Both the position numbers and the translations under genes were made by a program. Below, piece by piece: positions 11,431 to 26,786 of a stretch of DNA of 64,000 bases. The stretch's first letter is position 1. The number at the start of each line of letters is the position of its first letter. Source of the stretch: Calliopsis andreniformis (lineage: Eukaryota > Arthropoda > Insecta > Hymenoptera > Andrenidae); assembly GCF_051401765.1 (NCBI RefSeq), contig NW_027480422.1:22028001-22092000 (forward strand), written 5' to 3'. The notes beneath the pieces were generated by a model. The model made no database searches. It saw only the letters and a list, made by a program, of their open reading frames with translations, and was not told the DNA's origin.

Positions 11431-14400
11431 AGCAGTTTTTCCTTCGTATAACAGGAATAATTGCAACAAGCGTGAAGGTAATGGTCATTTCTACATCCCG
11501 GGCAACATAGGCTTCACTCTTGGATGTTGCCCCATCAGATCGCCTAGCTAGGACCTTAGAAGTCAAAGCCATAAGCAGAAAATACAATAAAAATGCAACA
11601 GTTTTTCCATCGTATAGCATGAGTAATTGCAACCAGTGTGAAAGTGATGGTCATTTCTACGTTCCGGGCAACCTTGGCCTATCTTTAGGGCGTTGCTCCA
11701 CCAGATCGAATAGTTAGGGACTTAGAATTCAACGCCAGAAGCATAAAATACAATAAAAATACAACAGTTTTCCATCGTTGAAAAGAATAATTGCAACCAG
11801 TGTGAAAGCAATGGTCATTACTACGTTTCGGGCAACGTAGGCTTCACTCTTGGACGTTGGCTCACGAGATTGAATAGCTAGGACCTTAGAAGTCAACGCC
11901 AGAAGCATAAAATACAATATAGATACAACACCTTTTCCATCGGATAAAACGAATAATTTCAACCAGTGTGAAAGTTATGGTCATTCCTACGTTCCGTGCA
12001 ACCTTGTCTTTACTCTAGGGCGTTGCTCCACCAGATCGAATTGTTAGGGACTTGGAAGTCAACGCCCCAAGCATAAAATACAAAATTAATAGAACAGTTT
12101 TTCCATTGCATAAAACGAATAATTGCAACCAGTGTGAAGATTATGGTCATTTCTACGTTCCGTGCAACATAGGCTTCACTCTAGAGCGTTGCTCCACAAC
12201 ATCGAATAGCTACGGCTTTAGAAGTCAACGCCAGAAGCATAAAATACAATAAAAATGCAACAGTTTTTCCATCGTATAGCACGAGTAATTGCAACCAGTG
12301 TGAAAGTAACGGTCATTTCTACGTTCCGGGCAACCTAGGCTTCACTCTAGGGCGTTGCTCCACCAGATCGAATAGCTAGGCCCTTAGAAGTCAACGCGTG
12401 AAGCATAAAATACAAAATAAAAGAACAGTTTTTCCATTGTATGAAACGAATAATTGCAACCAGTGTGAAAGTTATGGTCTTTTCTACGTTCCGGGCAACC
12501 TAGGCTTCACTATAGAGCGTTGTTCCACCATATCGAAAAGTTAGGGCCTAAGAAGTCAACGTCAGAAGCATACAATACAATATAAATACTACAGCTTTTC
12601 CATCGTATATAATGTATATTTGCAAACAGTGTGAAAGTAAAGGTCATTTCTAGGTTCCGGATAACCTAGGCTTAACTGTAGGGTGTTGCTCCACCAGATC
12701 GCATAGCTAGGGACTTAAAATTTAACGCCAGAAGCATAAAATACAATAAAAATGCAACAGTTTTTCTATAGTATAACAGGAATAATTGCAACCAGTGTGA
12801 AAGTACAGGTCATTTATACGTTCCGGGCCACCTAGGCTTCGCACTAGGGCCTTGGTCCACCAGATCGAATAGCTAGGGACTTAGAAGTCAACCCCACAAG
12901 CATAAAATATAATAAAAATGCAACAGTTTTTCCATCGTATAACAGGAATAATTGCAACCAGTGTGAAAGTACAGGTCATTTCTACGTTACGGGCAACGTA
13001 GGTTTCGCTGTAGGGAGTTGCTGCACCAGATCGAATAGCTAGGGACTTAGAAGTCAACGCCAGAAGCATAAAATACAATAAAAATGCAACAGTTTTTCCA
13101 TCGTATAACAGGAATAATTGCAACCAGTGTGAAAGTACAGGTCATTTCTACGATACGGGCAACCTAGGTTTCGCTGTTGGGAGTTGCTCCACCAGATCGA
13201 ATAGCTAGGGACTTAGAAGTCAACGCCAGAAGCATAAAATACAATAAAAATGCAACAGTCTTTCCATCGTATGATAGGAATAACTGCAACCAGTGTGAAT
13301 GTACTGGTCATTTCTATGTTCCGGGTAACCTAGGCTTCACTCTAGGGCGTTGCTGCACCAGACCGAATAGCGAGGGACTTAGAAGTCAACGCGCGAAGCA
13401 TAAAATACAAAATAAATTGAACAGTTTTTCCATTGTATGAAACGAATAATTGCCACCAGTGTGAAAGTTATGGTCATTTCTACGTTCCGGGCAACCTAGG
13501 CCTCACTCTAGGGCGTTGTTCCACCAGATCGAATAGTTAGGGCCTGAGAAGTCAACGTAAGAAGCATAAAATACAATATAAATACAACAGCTTTTCCATC
13601 GTATATAATGTATATTTGCAAACAGTGTGAAAGTAAAGGTCATTTCTTGGTTCCGGGCAACCTAGGCTTAACTGTAGGGCGTTGCTCCACCAGATCGCAT
13701 AGCTATGGACTTAAAATTTAACGCCAGAAGCATAAAATACAATAAAAATGCAACAGTTTTTCCATCGTATAACAGGAATAATTGCAACCAGTGTGAAAGT
13801 ACAGGTCATTTCTACGTTCCGGGCAACCTAGGTTTCGCTGTAGGGCGTTGCTCCACCAGATCGCGTAGCTAGCGACTAAGAAGTCAACGCCAGAAGCATA
13901 AAACACAATAAAAATACAACAGTTTTTCCATCGTATAAAAGGAATAATTGTAACCAGTGTGAAAGTTATGGTCATTTCTACGTTCCGGGCAACCTAGGCT
14001 TTACGCCAGGGCGTTGCTCCACCAGATCGCATAGTTAGGGACTTAGAATTGAACGCCAGAAGCATAAAATACAATAAAGATGCAACAGTTTTTCCATCGT
14101 ATAAAAGGAATAATTGCATCCAGTGTGAACGTAATGGTCATTTCTACGTTCCGGGCAACCCAGGTTTCACTCTTGGGCGTTGCTCCACCACATCGAATAG
14201 CTACGGCCTTAGGATTCAACTCCAGAAGCATAAAATACAATATAGATACAACAGCATTTCCAACGTATAAAATGAATGATTGCAAACAGTGTGAAAGTTA
14301 TGGTCATTTCTACCTTCCGGGCAACCTAGGCCTAACTGCAGGGCGTTGCTCCACCAGATCGAATAGTTAGGGACTTTGAGTACAACGGCAGAAGCATAAA

Positions 14401-17400
14401 ATACATTAAAAATGCAACAGTTTCTCCATTGTATAACAGGAATAACTGCAAACAGAGTGAAAGTACTGGTCATTTCTACGTTCCGGGCAACCTAGGCTTC
14501 ACTCTAGGGCGGTGCTCGACCAGATCGAATAGTTAGGGCCTAAGAAGTCAACGCCAGAAGCATAAAATACAATATAAATACAACAGCTTTTCCATCGTAT
14601 ATGATGTATATTTGCAAACAGTGTGAAAGTAAAGGTCATTTCTACGTTCCGTGCAACATAGGCTTCACTCTAGGGCGTTGCTCCACAACATCGAATAGCT
14701 ACGGCTTTAGAAGTCAACGCCAGAAGCATAAAATACAATATAAATACAAGAGTTTTTCCATCGTATACAATGAATGATTGCAAACATTGTGAAAGTAACG
14801 GTCATTTCTACGTTCCGGGCAACCTAGGCTTCACTCTAGGGCGTTGCTCCACCAGATCGAATAGCTAGGCCCTTAGAAGTCAACGCGTGAAGCATAAAAT
14901 ACAAAATAAAAGAACAGTTTTTCCATTGTATGAAACGAATAATTGCAACCAGTGTGAAAGTTATGGTCTTTTCTACGTTCCGGGCAACCTAGGCTTCACT
15001 ATAGAGCGTTGTTCCACCATATCGAAAAGTTAGGGCCTAAGAAGTCAACGTCAGAAGCATACAATACAATATAAATACTACAGCTTTTCCATCGTATATA
15101 ATGTATATTTGCAAACAGTGTGAAAGTAAAGGTCATTTCTAGGTTCCGGACAACCTAGGCTTAACTGTAGGGTGTTGCTCCACCAGATCGCATAGCTAGG
15201 GACTTAAAATATAACGCCAGAAGCATAAAATACAATAAAGATGCAACAGTTTTTCTATAGTATAACAGGAATAATTGCAACCAGTGTGTAAGTACAGGTC
15301 ATTTCTACGTTCCGGGCCACCTAGGCTTCGCACTAGGGCCTTGCTCCACCAGATCGAATAGCTAGGGACTTAGAAGTCAACCCCACAAGCATAAAATATA
15401 ATAAAAACGCAACAGTTTTTCCATCGTATAACAGGAATAATTGCAACCAGTGTGAAACTACAGGTCATTTCTACGTTACGGGCAACGTAGGTTTCGCTGT
15501 AGGGAGTTGCTGCACCAGATCGACTAGCTAGGGACTTAGAAGTCAACGCCTGAAGCATAAAATGCAATAAAAATGCAACAGCTTTTCCATCGTATAACAG
15601 GAATAATTGCAACCAGTGGGAAAGTACAGGTCATTTCTACGTAACGGGCAACCTAGGTTGCGCTGTTGGGAGTTGCTCCACCAGATCGAATAGCTAGGGA
15701 CTTAGAAGTCAACGCCAGAAGCATAAAATACAATAAAAATGCAACAGTCTTTCCATCGTATGATAGGAATAACTGCAACCAGTGTGAATGTACTGGTCAT
15801 TTCTATGTTCCCGGTAACCTAGGCTTCACTCTAGGGCGTTGCTGCACCAGGCCGAATAGCGAGGGACTTAGAAGTCAGCGCGCGAAGCATAAAATACAAA
15901 ATAAATAGAACAGTTTTTCCATTGTATGAAACGAATAATTGCAACCAGTGTGAAAGTTATGGTCATTACTACGTTCCGGGCAACCTAGGCTTCACTCTAG
16001 GGCGTTGTTCCACCAGATCGAATAGTTAGGACCTGAGAAGTCAACGTAAGAAGCATAAAATACAATATAAATACAACAGCTTTTCCATCGTATATAATGT
16101 ATATTTGCAAACAGTGTGAAAGTAAGGGTCATTTCTTGGTTCCGGGCAACCTAGGCTTAACTGTAGGGCGTTGCTCCACCAGATCGCATAGCTATGGACT
16201 TAAAATTTAACGCCAGAAGCATAAAATACAATAAAAATGCAACAGTTTTTCCATCGTATAACAGGAATAATTGCAACCAGTGTGAAAGTACAGGTCATTT
16301 CTACGTTCCGGGCAACCTAGGTTTCGCTGTAGGGCGTTGCTCCACCAGATCGCGTAGCTAGCGTCTAAGAAGTCAACGCCAGAAGCATAAAACACAATAA
16401 AAATACATCAGTTTTTCCATCGTATAAAAGGAATAATTGCAACCAGTGTGAAAGTTATGGTCATTTCTACGTTCCGGGCAACCTAGGCTTCACTCTAGGG
16501 CGTTGTTCCACCAGATCGAATAGTTAGGGCCTGAGAAGTCAACGTCAGAAGCATAAAATACAATATAAATACAACAGCTTTTCCATCGTATATAATGTAT
16601 ATTTGCAAAGAGTGTGAAAGTAAAGGTCATTTCTTGGTTCCGGGCAACCTAGGCTTACCTGTAGGGCGTTGCTCCACCAGATCTAATAGTTAGGGCCTAA
16701 AAAGTCAACGCCAGAAGCATAAAATCCAATATAAATACAACAGCTTTACCATCTTATATAATGTATACTTGCAAACAGTGTGAAGGTATAGGTCATTTCT
16801 ACGTTCCGGGCAACCTAGGCTTAACTGTAGGGCGTTGCTCCACCAGATCGAATAGTTAGGGCCTTAGAAGTCAACGCGCGAAGCATAAAATACAAAATAA
16901 ATAGAACAGTTTTTCCATTGTATGAAACGAATAATTGCAACCAGTGTGAAAGTAATGGTCATTTCTACGTTGCGTGCAACATAGGCTTCACTCTAGGGCG
17001 TCGCTCCACCAGATCGAATAGTTAGGGCCTTAGAAGCTAACGCCCGAAGCATAAAATACAAAATTAATAGAACTGTTTTTCCATTGTATAAAACGAATAG
17101 TTGCAACCAGTGTGAAAAATATGGTCATTTCTACGTTCCGTGCAACCTAGGCTTCACTCTAGGGCGTTGCTCCACCACATGGAATGGCTACAGCTTTAGA
17201 AGTCAACGCCAGAGGCATAAAATACAATATAAATGCTACAGTTTTTCCATCGTATACAATCAATGATTGCAAACATTGTGAAAGTAACGGTCATTTCTAC
17301 GTTCCGGGCAACCTGAGCTTGACTCTAGGGCGTTGCTCCACCAAATCGAATAGTTAGGGCCTAAGAAGTGGACGCCAGAAGCATAAAATACAATAAAATT

Positions 17401-20400
17401 ACAACAGTATTTCCATCGTATAGCATGAGTAATTGCAACCAGTGTGAAAGTGATGGTCATTTCTACGTTCCGGGCAACCTTGGCCTATCTTTAGGGCGTT
17501 GCTCCAACAGATCGAATAGCTAGGGCCTTAGAAGTCAACGCCCGAAACATAAAATACAATAAAAATGCAACAGTTTTTCCATCGTATAGCATGAGTAATT
17601 GCAACCAGTGTGAAAGTGATGGTCATTTCTACGTTCCGGGCAACCTTGGCCTATCTTTAGGGCGTTGGTCCACCAGATCGAATAGTTAGCGACTTAGAAT
17701 TCAACGCCAGAAGCATAAAATACAATAAAAATACAACAGTTTTCCATCGTTGAAAAGAATAATTGCAACCAGTGTGAAAGCAATGGTCATTACTACGTTT
17801 CGGGCAACGTAGGCTTCACTGTTGGACGTTGCCTCACGAGATTGAATAGCTAGGACCTTAGAAGTCAACGCCAGAAGCATAAAATACAATATAGATACAA
17901 CACCTTTTCCATCGGATAAAACGAATAATTTCAACCAGTGTGAAAGTTATGGTCATTCCTACGTTCCGTGCAACCTTGTCTTTACTCTAGGGCGTTGCTC
18001 CACCAGATCGAATTGTTAGGGACTTGGAAGTCAACGCCCCAAGCATAAAATACAAAATTAATAGAACAGTTTTTCCATTGCATAAAACGAATAATTGCAA
18101 CCAGTGTGAAGATTATGGTCATTTCTACGTTCCGTGCAACATAGGCTTCACTCTAGAGCGTTGCTCCACAACATCGAATAGCTACGGCTTTAGAAGTCAA
18201 CGCCAGAAGCATAAAATACAATAAAAATGCAACAGTTTTTCCATCGTATAGCACGAGTAATTGCAACAAGTGTGAAAGTAACGGTCATTTCTACGTTCCG
18301 GGCAACCTAGGCTTCACTCTAGGGCGTTGCTCCACCAGATCGAATAGCTAGGCCCTTAGAAGTCAACGCGTGAAGCATAAAATACAAAATAAAAGAACAG
18401 TTTTTCCATTGTATGAAACGAATAATTGCAACCAGTGTGAAAGTTATGGTCTTTTCTACGTTCCGGGCAACCTAGGCTTCACTATAGAGCGTTGTTCCAC
18501 CATATCGAAAAGTTAGGGCCTAAGAAGTCAACGTCAGAAGCATACAATACAATATAAATACAACAGCTTTTCCATCGTATATAATGTATATTTGCAAAGA
18601 GTGTGAAAGTAAAGGTCATTTCTTGGTTCCGGGCAACCTAGGCTTACCTGTAGGGCGTTGCTCCACCAGATCTAATAGTTAGGGCCTAAAAAGTCAACGC
18701 CAGAAGCATAAAATCCAATATAAATACAACAGCTTTACCATCTTATATAATGTATACTTGCAAACAGTGTGAAGGTATAGGTCATTCCTACGTTCCGGGG
18801 AACCTAGGCTTAACTGTAGGGCGTTGCTCCACCAGATCGAAAAGTTAGGGCCTTAGAAGTCAACGCGCGAAGCATAAAATACAAAATAAATAGAACAGTT
18901 TTTCCATTGTATGAAACGAATAATTGCAACCAGTGTGAAAGTAATGGTCATTTCTACGTTGCGTGCAACATAGGCTTCACTCTAGGGCGTCGCTCCACCA
19001 GATCGAATAGTTAGGGCCTTAGAAGCTATCGCCCGAAGCATAAAATACAAAATTAATAGAACTGTTTTTCCATTGTATAAAACGAATAGTTGCAACCAGT
19101 GTGAAAAATATGGTCATTTTTACGTTCCGTGCAACCTAGGCTTCACTCTAGGGCGTTGCTCCACCACATGGAATGGCTACAGCTTTAGAAGTCAACGCCA
19201 GAGGCATAAAATACAATATAAATACTACAGTTTTTCCATCGTATACAATCAATGATTGCAAACATTGTGAAAGTAACGGTCATTTCTACGTTCCGGGCAA
19301 CCTGAGCTTGACTCTAGGGCGTTGCTCCACCAAATCGAATAGTTAGGGCCTAAGAAGTGGACGCCAGAAGCATAAAATACAATAAAATTACAACAGTATT
19401 TCCATCGTATAGCATGAGTAATTGCAACCAGTGTGAAAGTGATGGTCATTTCTACGTTCCGGGCAACCTTGGCCTATCTTTAGGGCGTTGCTCCAACAGA
19501 TCGAATAGCTAGGGCCTTAGAAGTCAACGCCCGAAACATAAAATACAATAAAAATACAGCAGTTTTTCCTTCGTATAACAGGAATAATTGCAACAAGCGT
19601 GAAGGTAATGGTCATTTCTACATCCCGGGCAACATAGGCTTCACTCTTGGATGTTGCCCCATCAGATCGCCTAGCTAGGACCTTAGAAGTCAAAGCCATA
19701 AGCAGAAAATACAATAAAAATGCAACAGTTTTTCCATCGTATAGCATGAGTAATTGCAACCAGTGTGAAAGTGATGGTCATTTCTACGTTCCGGGCAACC
19801 TTGGCCTATCTTTAGGGCGTTGCTCCACCAGATCGAATAGTTAGGGACTTAGAATTCAACGCCAGAAGCATAAAATACAATAAAAATACAACAGTTTTCC
19901 ATCGTTGAAAAGAATAATTGCAACCAGTGTGAAAGCAATGGTCATTACTACGTTTCGGGCAACGTAGGCTTCACTCTTGGACGTTGCCTCACGAGATTGA
20001 ATAGCTAGGACCTTAGAAGTCAACGCCAGAAGCATAAAATACAATATAGATACAACACCTTTTCCATCGGATAAAACGAATAATTTCAACCAGTGTGAAA
20101 GTTATGGTCATTCCTACGTTCCGTGCAACCTTGTCTTTACTCTAGGGCGTTGCTCCACCAGATCGAATTGTTAGGGACTTGGAAGTCAACGCCCCAAGCA
20201 TAAAATACAAAATTAATAGAACAGTTTTTCCATTGCATAAAACGAATAATTGCAACCAGTGTGAAGATTATGGTCATTTCTACGTTCCGTGCAACATAGG
20301 CTTCACTCTAGAGCGTTGCTCCACAACATCGAATAGCTACGGCTTTAGAAGTCAACGCCAGAAGCATAAAATACAATAAAAATGCAACAGTTTTTCCATC

Positions 20401-23400
20401 GTATAGCACGAGTAATTGCAACCAGTGTGAAAGTAACGGTCATTTCTACGTTCCGGGCAACCTAGGCTTCACTCTAGGGCGTTGCTCCACCAGATCGAAT
20501 AGCTAGGCCCTTAGAAGTCAACGCGTGAAGCATAAAATACAAAATAAAAGAACAGTTTTTCCATTGTATGAAACGAATAATTGCAACCAGTGTGAAAGTT
20601 ATGGTCTTTTCTACGTTCCGGGCAACCTAGGCTTCACTATAGAGCGTTGTTCCACCATATCGAAAAGTTAGGGCCTAAGAAGTTAACGTCAGAAGCATAC
20701 AATACAATATAAATACTACAGCTTTTCCATCGTATATAATGTATATTTGCAAACAGTGTGAAAGTAAAGGTCATTTCTAGGTTCCGGATAACCTAGGCTT
20801 AACTGTAGGGTGTTGCTCCACCAGATCGCATAGCTAGGGACTTAAAATTTAACGCCAGAAGCATAAAATACAATAAAAATGCAACAGTTTTTCTATAGTA
20901 TAACAGGAATAATTGCAACCAGTGTGAAAGTACAGGTCATTTATACGTTCCGGGCCACCTAGGCTTCGCACTAGGGCCTTGGTCCACCAGATCGAATAGC
21001 TAGGGACTTAGAAGTCAACCCCACAAGCATAAAATATAATAAAAATGCAACAGTTTTTCCATCGTATAACAGGAATAATTGCAACCAGTGTGAAAGTACA
21101 GGTCATTTCTACGTTACGGGCAACGTAGGTTTCGCTGTAGGGAGTTGCTGCACCAGATCGAATAGCTAGGGACTTAGAAGTCAACGCCAGAAGCATAAAA
21201 TACAATAAAAATGCAACAGTTTTTCCATCGTATAACAGGAATAATTGCAACCAGTGTGAAAGTACAGGTCATTTCTACGTTACGGGCAACCTAGGTTTCG
21301 CTGTTGGGAGTTGCTCCACCAGATCGAATAGCTAGGGACTTAGAAGTCAACGCCAGAAGCATAAAATACAATAAAAATGCAACAGTCTTTCCATCGTATG
21401 ATAGGAATAACTGCAACCAGTGTGAATGTACTGGTCATTTCTATGTTCCGGGTAACCTAGGCTTCACTCTAGGGCGTTGCTGCACCAGACCGAATAGCGA
21501 GGGACTTAGAAGTCAACGCGCGAAGCATAAAATACAAAATAAATTGAACAGTTTTTCCATTGTATGAAACGAATAATTGCAACCAGTGTGAAAGTTATGG
21601 TCATTTCTACGTTCCGGGCAACCTAGGCTTCACTCTAGGGCGTTGTTCCACCAGATCGAATAGTTAGGGCCTGAGAAGTCAACGTAAGAAGCATAAAATA
21701 CAATATAAATACAACAGCTTTTCCATCGTATATAATGTATATTTGCAAACAGTGTGAAAGTAAAGGTCATTTCTTGGTTCCGGGCAACCTAGGCTTAACT
21801 GTAGGGCGTTGCTCCACCAGATCGCATAGCTATGGACTTAAAATTTAACGCCAGAAGCATAAAATACAATAAAAATGCAACAGTTTTTCCATCGTATAAC
21901 AGGAATAATTGCAACCAGTGTGAAAGTACAGGTCATTTCTACGTTCCGGGCAACCTAGGTTTCGCTGTAGGGCGTTGCTCCACCAGATCGCGTAGCTAGC
22001 GACTAAGAAGTCAACGCCAGAAGCATAAAACACAATAAAAATACAACAGTTTTTCCATCGTATAAAAGGAATAATTGTAACCAGTGTGAAAGTTATGGTC
22101 ATTTCTACGTTCCGGGCAACCTAGGCTTTACGCCAGGGCGTTGCTCCACCAGATCGCATAGTTAGGGACTTAGAATTGAACGCCAGAAGCATAAAATACA
22201 ATAAACATGCAACAGTTTTTCCATCGTATAAAAGGAATAATTGCATCCAGTGTGAACGTAATGGTCATTTCTACGTTCCGGGCAACCCAGGTTTCACTCT
22301 TGGGCGTTGCTCCACCACATCGAATAGCTACGGCCTTAGGATTCAACTCCAGAAGCATAAAATACAATATAGATACAACAGCATTTCCAACGTATAAAAT
22401 GAATGATTGCAAACAGTGTGAAAGTTATGGTCATTTCTACCTTCCGGGCAACCTAGGCCTAACTGCAGGGCGTTGCTCCACCAGATCGAATAGTTAGGGA
22501 CTTTGAGTACAACGGCAGAAGCATAAAATACATTAAAAATGCAACAGTTTCTCCATTGTATAACAGGAATAACTGCAAACAGAGTGAAAGTACTGGTCAT
22601 TTCTACGTTCCGGGCAACCTAGGCTTCACTCTAGGGCGGTGCTCGACCAGATCGAATAGTTAGGGCCTAAGAAGTCAACGCCAGAAGCATAAAATACAAT
22701 ATAAATACAACAGCTTTTCCATCGTATATGATGTATATTTGCAAACAGTGTGAAAGTAAAGGTCATTTCTACGTTCCGTGCAACATAGGCTTCACTCTAG
22801 GGCGTTGCTCCACAACATCGAATAGCTACGGCTTTAGAAGTCAACGCCAGAAGCATAAAATACAATATAAATACAAGAGTTTTTCCATCGTATGCAATGA
22901 ATGATTGCAAACATTGTGAAAGTAACGGTCATTTCTACGTTCCGGGCAACCTAGGCTTCACTCTAGGGCGTTGCTCCACCAGATCGAATAGCTAGGCCCT
23001 TAGAAGTCAACGCGTGAAGCATAAAATACAAAATAAAAGAACAGTTTTTCCATTGTATGAAACGAATAATTGCAACCAGTGTGAAAGTTATGGTCTTTTC
23101 TACGTTCCGGGCAACCTAGGCTTCACTATAGAGCGTTGTTCCACCATATCGAAAAGTTAGGGCCTAAGAAGTCAACGTCAGAAGCATACAATACAATATA
23201 AATACTACAGCTTTTCCATCGTATATAATGTATATTTGCAAACAGTGTGAAAGTAAAGGTCATTTCTAGGTTCCGGACAACCTAGGCTTAACTGTAGGGT
23301 GTTGCTCCACCAGATCGCATAGCTAGGGACTTAAAATATAACGCCAGAAGCATAAAATACAATAAAGATGCAACAGTTTTTCTATAGTATAACAGGAATA

Positions 23401-26400
23401 ATTGCAACCAGTGTGTAAGTACAGGTCATTTCTACGTTCCGGGCCACCTAGGCTTCGCACTAGGGCCTTGCTCCACCAGATCGAATAGCTAGGGACTTAG
23501 AAGTCAACCCCACAAGCATAAAATATAATAAAAACGCAACAGTTTTTCCATCGTATAACAGGAATAATTGCAACCAGTGTGAAACTACAGGTCATTTCTA
23601 CGTTACGGGCAACGTAGGTTTCGCTGTAGGGAGTTGCTGCACCAGATCGACTAGCTAGGGACTTAGAAGTCAACGCCTGAAGCATAAAATGCAATAAAAA
23701 TGCAACAGCTTTTCCATCGTATAACAGGAATAATTGCAACCAGTGGGAAAGTACAGGTCATTTCTACGTAACGGGCAACCTAGGTTGCGCTGTTGGGAGT
23801 TGCTCCACCAGATCGAATAGCTAGGGACTTAGAAGTCAACGCCAGAAGCATAAAATACAATAAAAATGCAACAGTCTTTCCATCGTATGATAGGAATAAC
23901 TGCAACCAGTGTGAATGTACTGGTCATTTCTATGTTCCCGGTAACCTAGGCTTCACTCTAGGGCGTTGCTGCACCAGGCCGAATAGCGAGGGACTTAGAA
24001 GTCAGCGCGCGAAGCATAAAATACAAAATAAATAGAACAGTTTTTCCATTGTATGAAACGAATAATTGCAACCAGTGTGAAAGTTATGGTCATTACTACG
24101 TTCCGGGCAACCTAGGCTTCACTCTAGGGCGTTGTTCCACCAGATCGAATAGTTAGGACCTGAGAAGTCAACGTAAGAAGCATAAAATACAATATAAATA
24201 CAACAGCTTTTCCATCGTATATAATGTATATTTGCAAACAGTGTGAAAGTAAGGGTCATTTCTTGGTTCCGGGCAACCTAGGCTTAACTGTAGGGCGTTG
24301 CTCCACCAGATCGCATAGCTATGGACTTAAAATTTAACGCCAGAAGCATAAAATACAATAAAAATGCAACAGTTTTTCCATCGTATAACAGGAATAATTG
24401 CAACCAGTGTGAAAGTACAGGTCATTTCTACGTTCCGGGCAACCTAGGTTTCGCTGTAGGGCGTTGCTCCACCAGATCGCGTAGCTAGCGTCTAAGAAGT
24501 CAACGCCAGAAGCATAAAACACAATAAAAATACATCAGTTTTTCCATCGTATAAAAGGAATAATTGCAACCAGTGTGAAAGTTATGGTCATTTCTACGTT
24601 CCGGGCAACCTAGGCTTCACTCTAGGGCGTTGTTCCACCAGATCGAATAGTTAGGGCCTGAGAAGTCAACGTCAGAAGCATAAAATACAATATAAATACA
24701 ACAGCTTTTCCATCGTATATAATGTATATTTGCAAAGAGTGTGAAAGTAAAGGTCATTTCTTGGTTCCGGGCAACCTAGGCTTACCTGTAGGGCGTTGCT
24801 CCACCAGATCTAATAGTTAGGGCCTAAAAAGTCAACGCCAGAAGCATAAAATCCAATATAAATACAACAGCTTTACCATCTTATATAATGTATACTTGCA
24901 AACAGTGTGAAGGTATAGGTCATTTCTACGTTCCGGGCAACCTAGGCTTAACTGTAGGGCGTTGCTCCACCAGATCGAATAGTTAGGGCCTTAGAAGTCA
25001 ACGCGCGAAGCATAAAATACAAAATAAATAGAACAGTTTTTCCATTGTATGAAACGAATAATTGCAACCAGTGTGAAAGTAATGGTCATTTCTACGTTGC
25101 GTGCAACATAGGCTTCACTCTAGGGCGTCGCTCCACCAGATCGAATAGTTAGGGCCTTAGAAGCTAACGCCCGAAGCATAAAATACAAAATTAATAGAAC
25201 TGTTTTTCCATTGTATAAAACGAATAGTTGCAACCAGTGTGAAAAATATGGTCATTTCTACGTTCCGTGCAACCTAGGCTTCACTCTAGGGCGTTGCTCC
25301 ACCACATGGAATGGCTACAGCTTTAGAAGTCAACGCCAGAGGCATAAAATACAATATAAATGCTACAGTTTTTCCATCGTATACAATCAATGATTGCAAA
25401 CATTGTGAAAGTAACGGTCATTTCTACGTTCCGGGCAACCTGAGCTTGACTCTAGGGCGTTGCTCCACCAAATCGAATAGTTAGGGCCTAAGAAGTGGAC
25501 GCCAGAAGCATAAAATACAATAAAATTACAACAGTATTTCCATCGTATAGCATGAGTAATTGCAACCAGTGTGAAAGTGATGGTCATTTCTACGTTCCGG
25601 GCAACCTTGGCCTATCTTTAGGGCGTTGCTCCAACAGATCGAATAGCTAGGGCCTTAGAAGTCAACGCCCGAAACATAAAATACAATAAAAATGCAACAG
25701 TTTTTCCATCGTATAGCATGAGTAATTGCAACCAGTGTGAAAGTGATGGTCATTTCTACGTTCCGGGCAACCTTGGCCTATCTTTAGGGCGTTGGTCCAC
25801 CAGATCGAATAGTTAGCGACTTAGAATTCAACGCCAGAAGCATAAAATACAATAAAAATACAACAGTTTTCCATCGTTGAAAAGAATAATTGCAACCAGT
25901 GTGAAAGCAATGGTCATTACTACGTTTCGGGCAACGTAGGCTTCACTGTTGGACGTTGCCTCACGAGATTGAATAGCTAGGACCTTAGAAGTCAACGCCA
26001 GAAGCATAAAATACAATATAGATACAACACCTTTTCCATCGGATAAAACGAATAATTTCAACCAGTGTGAAAGTTATGGTCATTCCTACGTTCCGTGCAA
26101 CCTTGTCTTTACTCTAGGGCGTTGCTCCACCAGATCGAATTGTTAGGGACTTGGAAGTCAACGCCCCAAGCATAAAATACAAAATTAATAGAACAGTTTT
26201 TCCATTGCATAAAACTAATAATTGCAACCAGTGTGAAGATTATGGTCATTTCTACGTTCCGTGCAACATAGGCTTCACTCTAGAGCGTTGCTCCACAACA
26301 TCGAATAGCTACGGCTTTAGAAGTCAACGCCAGAAGCATAAAATACAATAAAAATGCAACAGTTTTTCCATCGTATAGCACGAGTAATTGCAACCAGTGT

Positions 26401-26786
26401 GAAAGTAACGGTCATTTCTACGTTCCGGGCAACCTAGGCTTCACTCTAGGGCGTTGCTCCACCAGATCGAATAGCTAGGCCCTTAGAAGTCAACGCGTGA
26501 AGCATAAAATACAAAATAAAAGAACAGATTTTCCATTGTATGAAACGAATAATTGCAACCAGTGTGAAAGTTATGGTCTTTTCTACGTTCCGGGCAACCT
26601 AGGCTTCACTATAGAGCGTTGTTCCACCATATCGAAAAGTTAGGGCCTAAGAAGTCAACGTCAGAAGCATACAATACAATATAAATACAACAGCTTTTCC
26701 ATCGTATATAATGTATATTTGCAAAGAGTGTGAAAGTAAAGGTCATTTCTTGGTTCCGGGCAACCTAGGCTTACCTGTAGGGCGTT
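9590..26786 (+). repeat. 49-monomer (8127-bp) long-range tandem repeat, ~2.1 copies
   Basis: Bases about 9590-18658 match 17717-26786 with a constant offset of 8127 bp, 49 monomers. The offset holds at many independent landmarks across the block (for example 9897/18024, 11390/19517, 12881/21008, 14043/22170, 15370/23497, 17084/25211, 18024/26151), so there is no net insertion or deletion over about 9 kb. Sparse single-base differences distinguish the copies, such as AAAGATGCAAC at 14076 versus AAACATGCAAC at 22203 and GTATACAATG versus GTATGCAATG near 14764/22891. By eye the copies are well above 99% identical, which points to very recent amplification. A collapsed or duplicated assembly path is the alternative. 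Confidence 0.92.
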
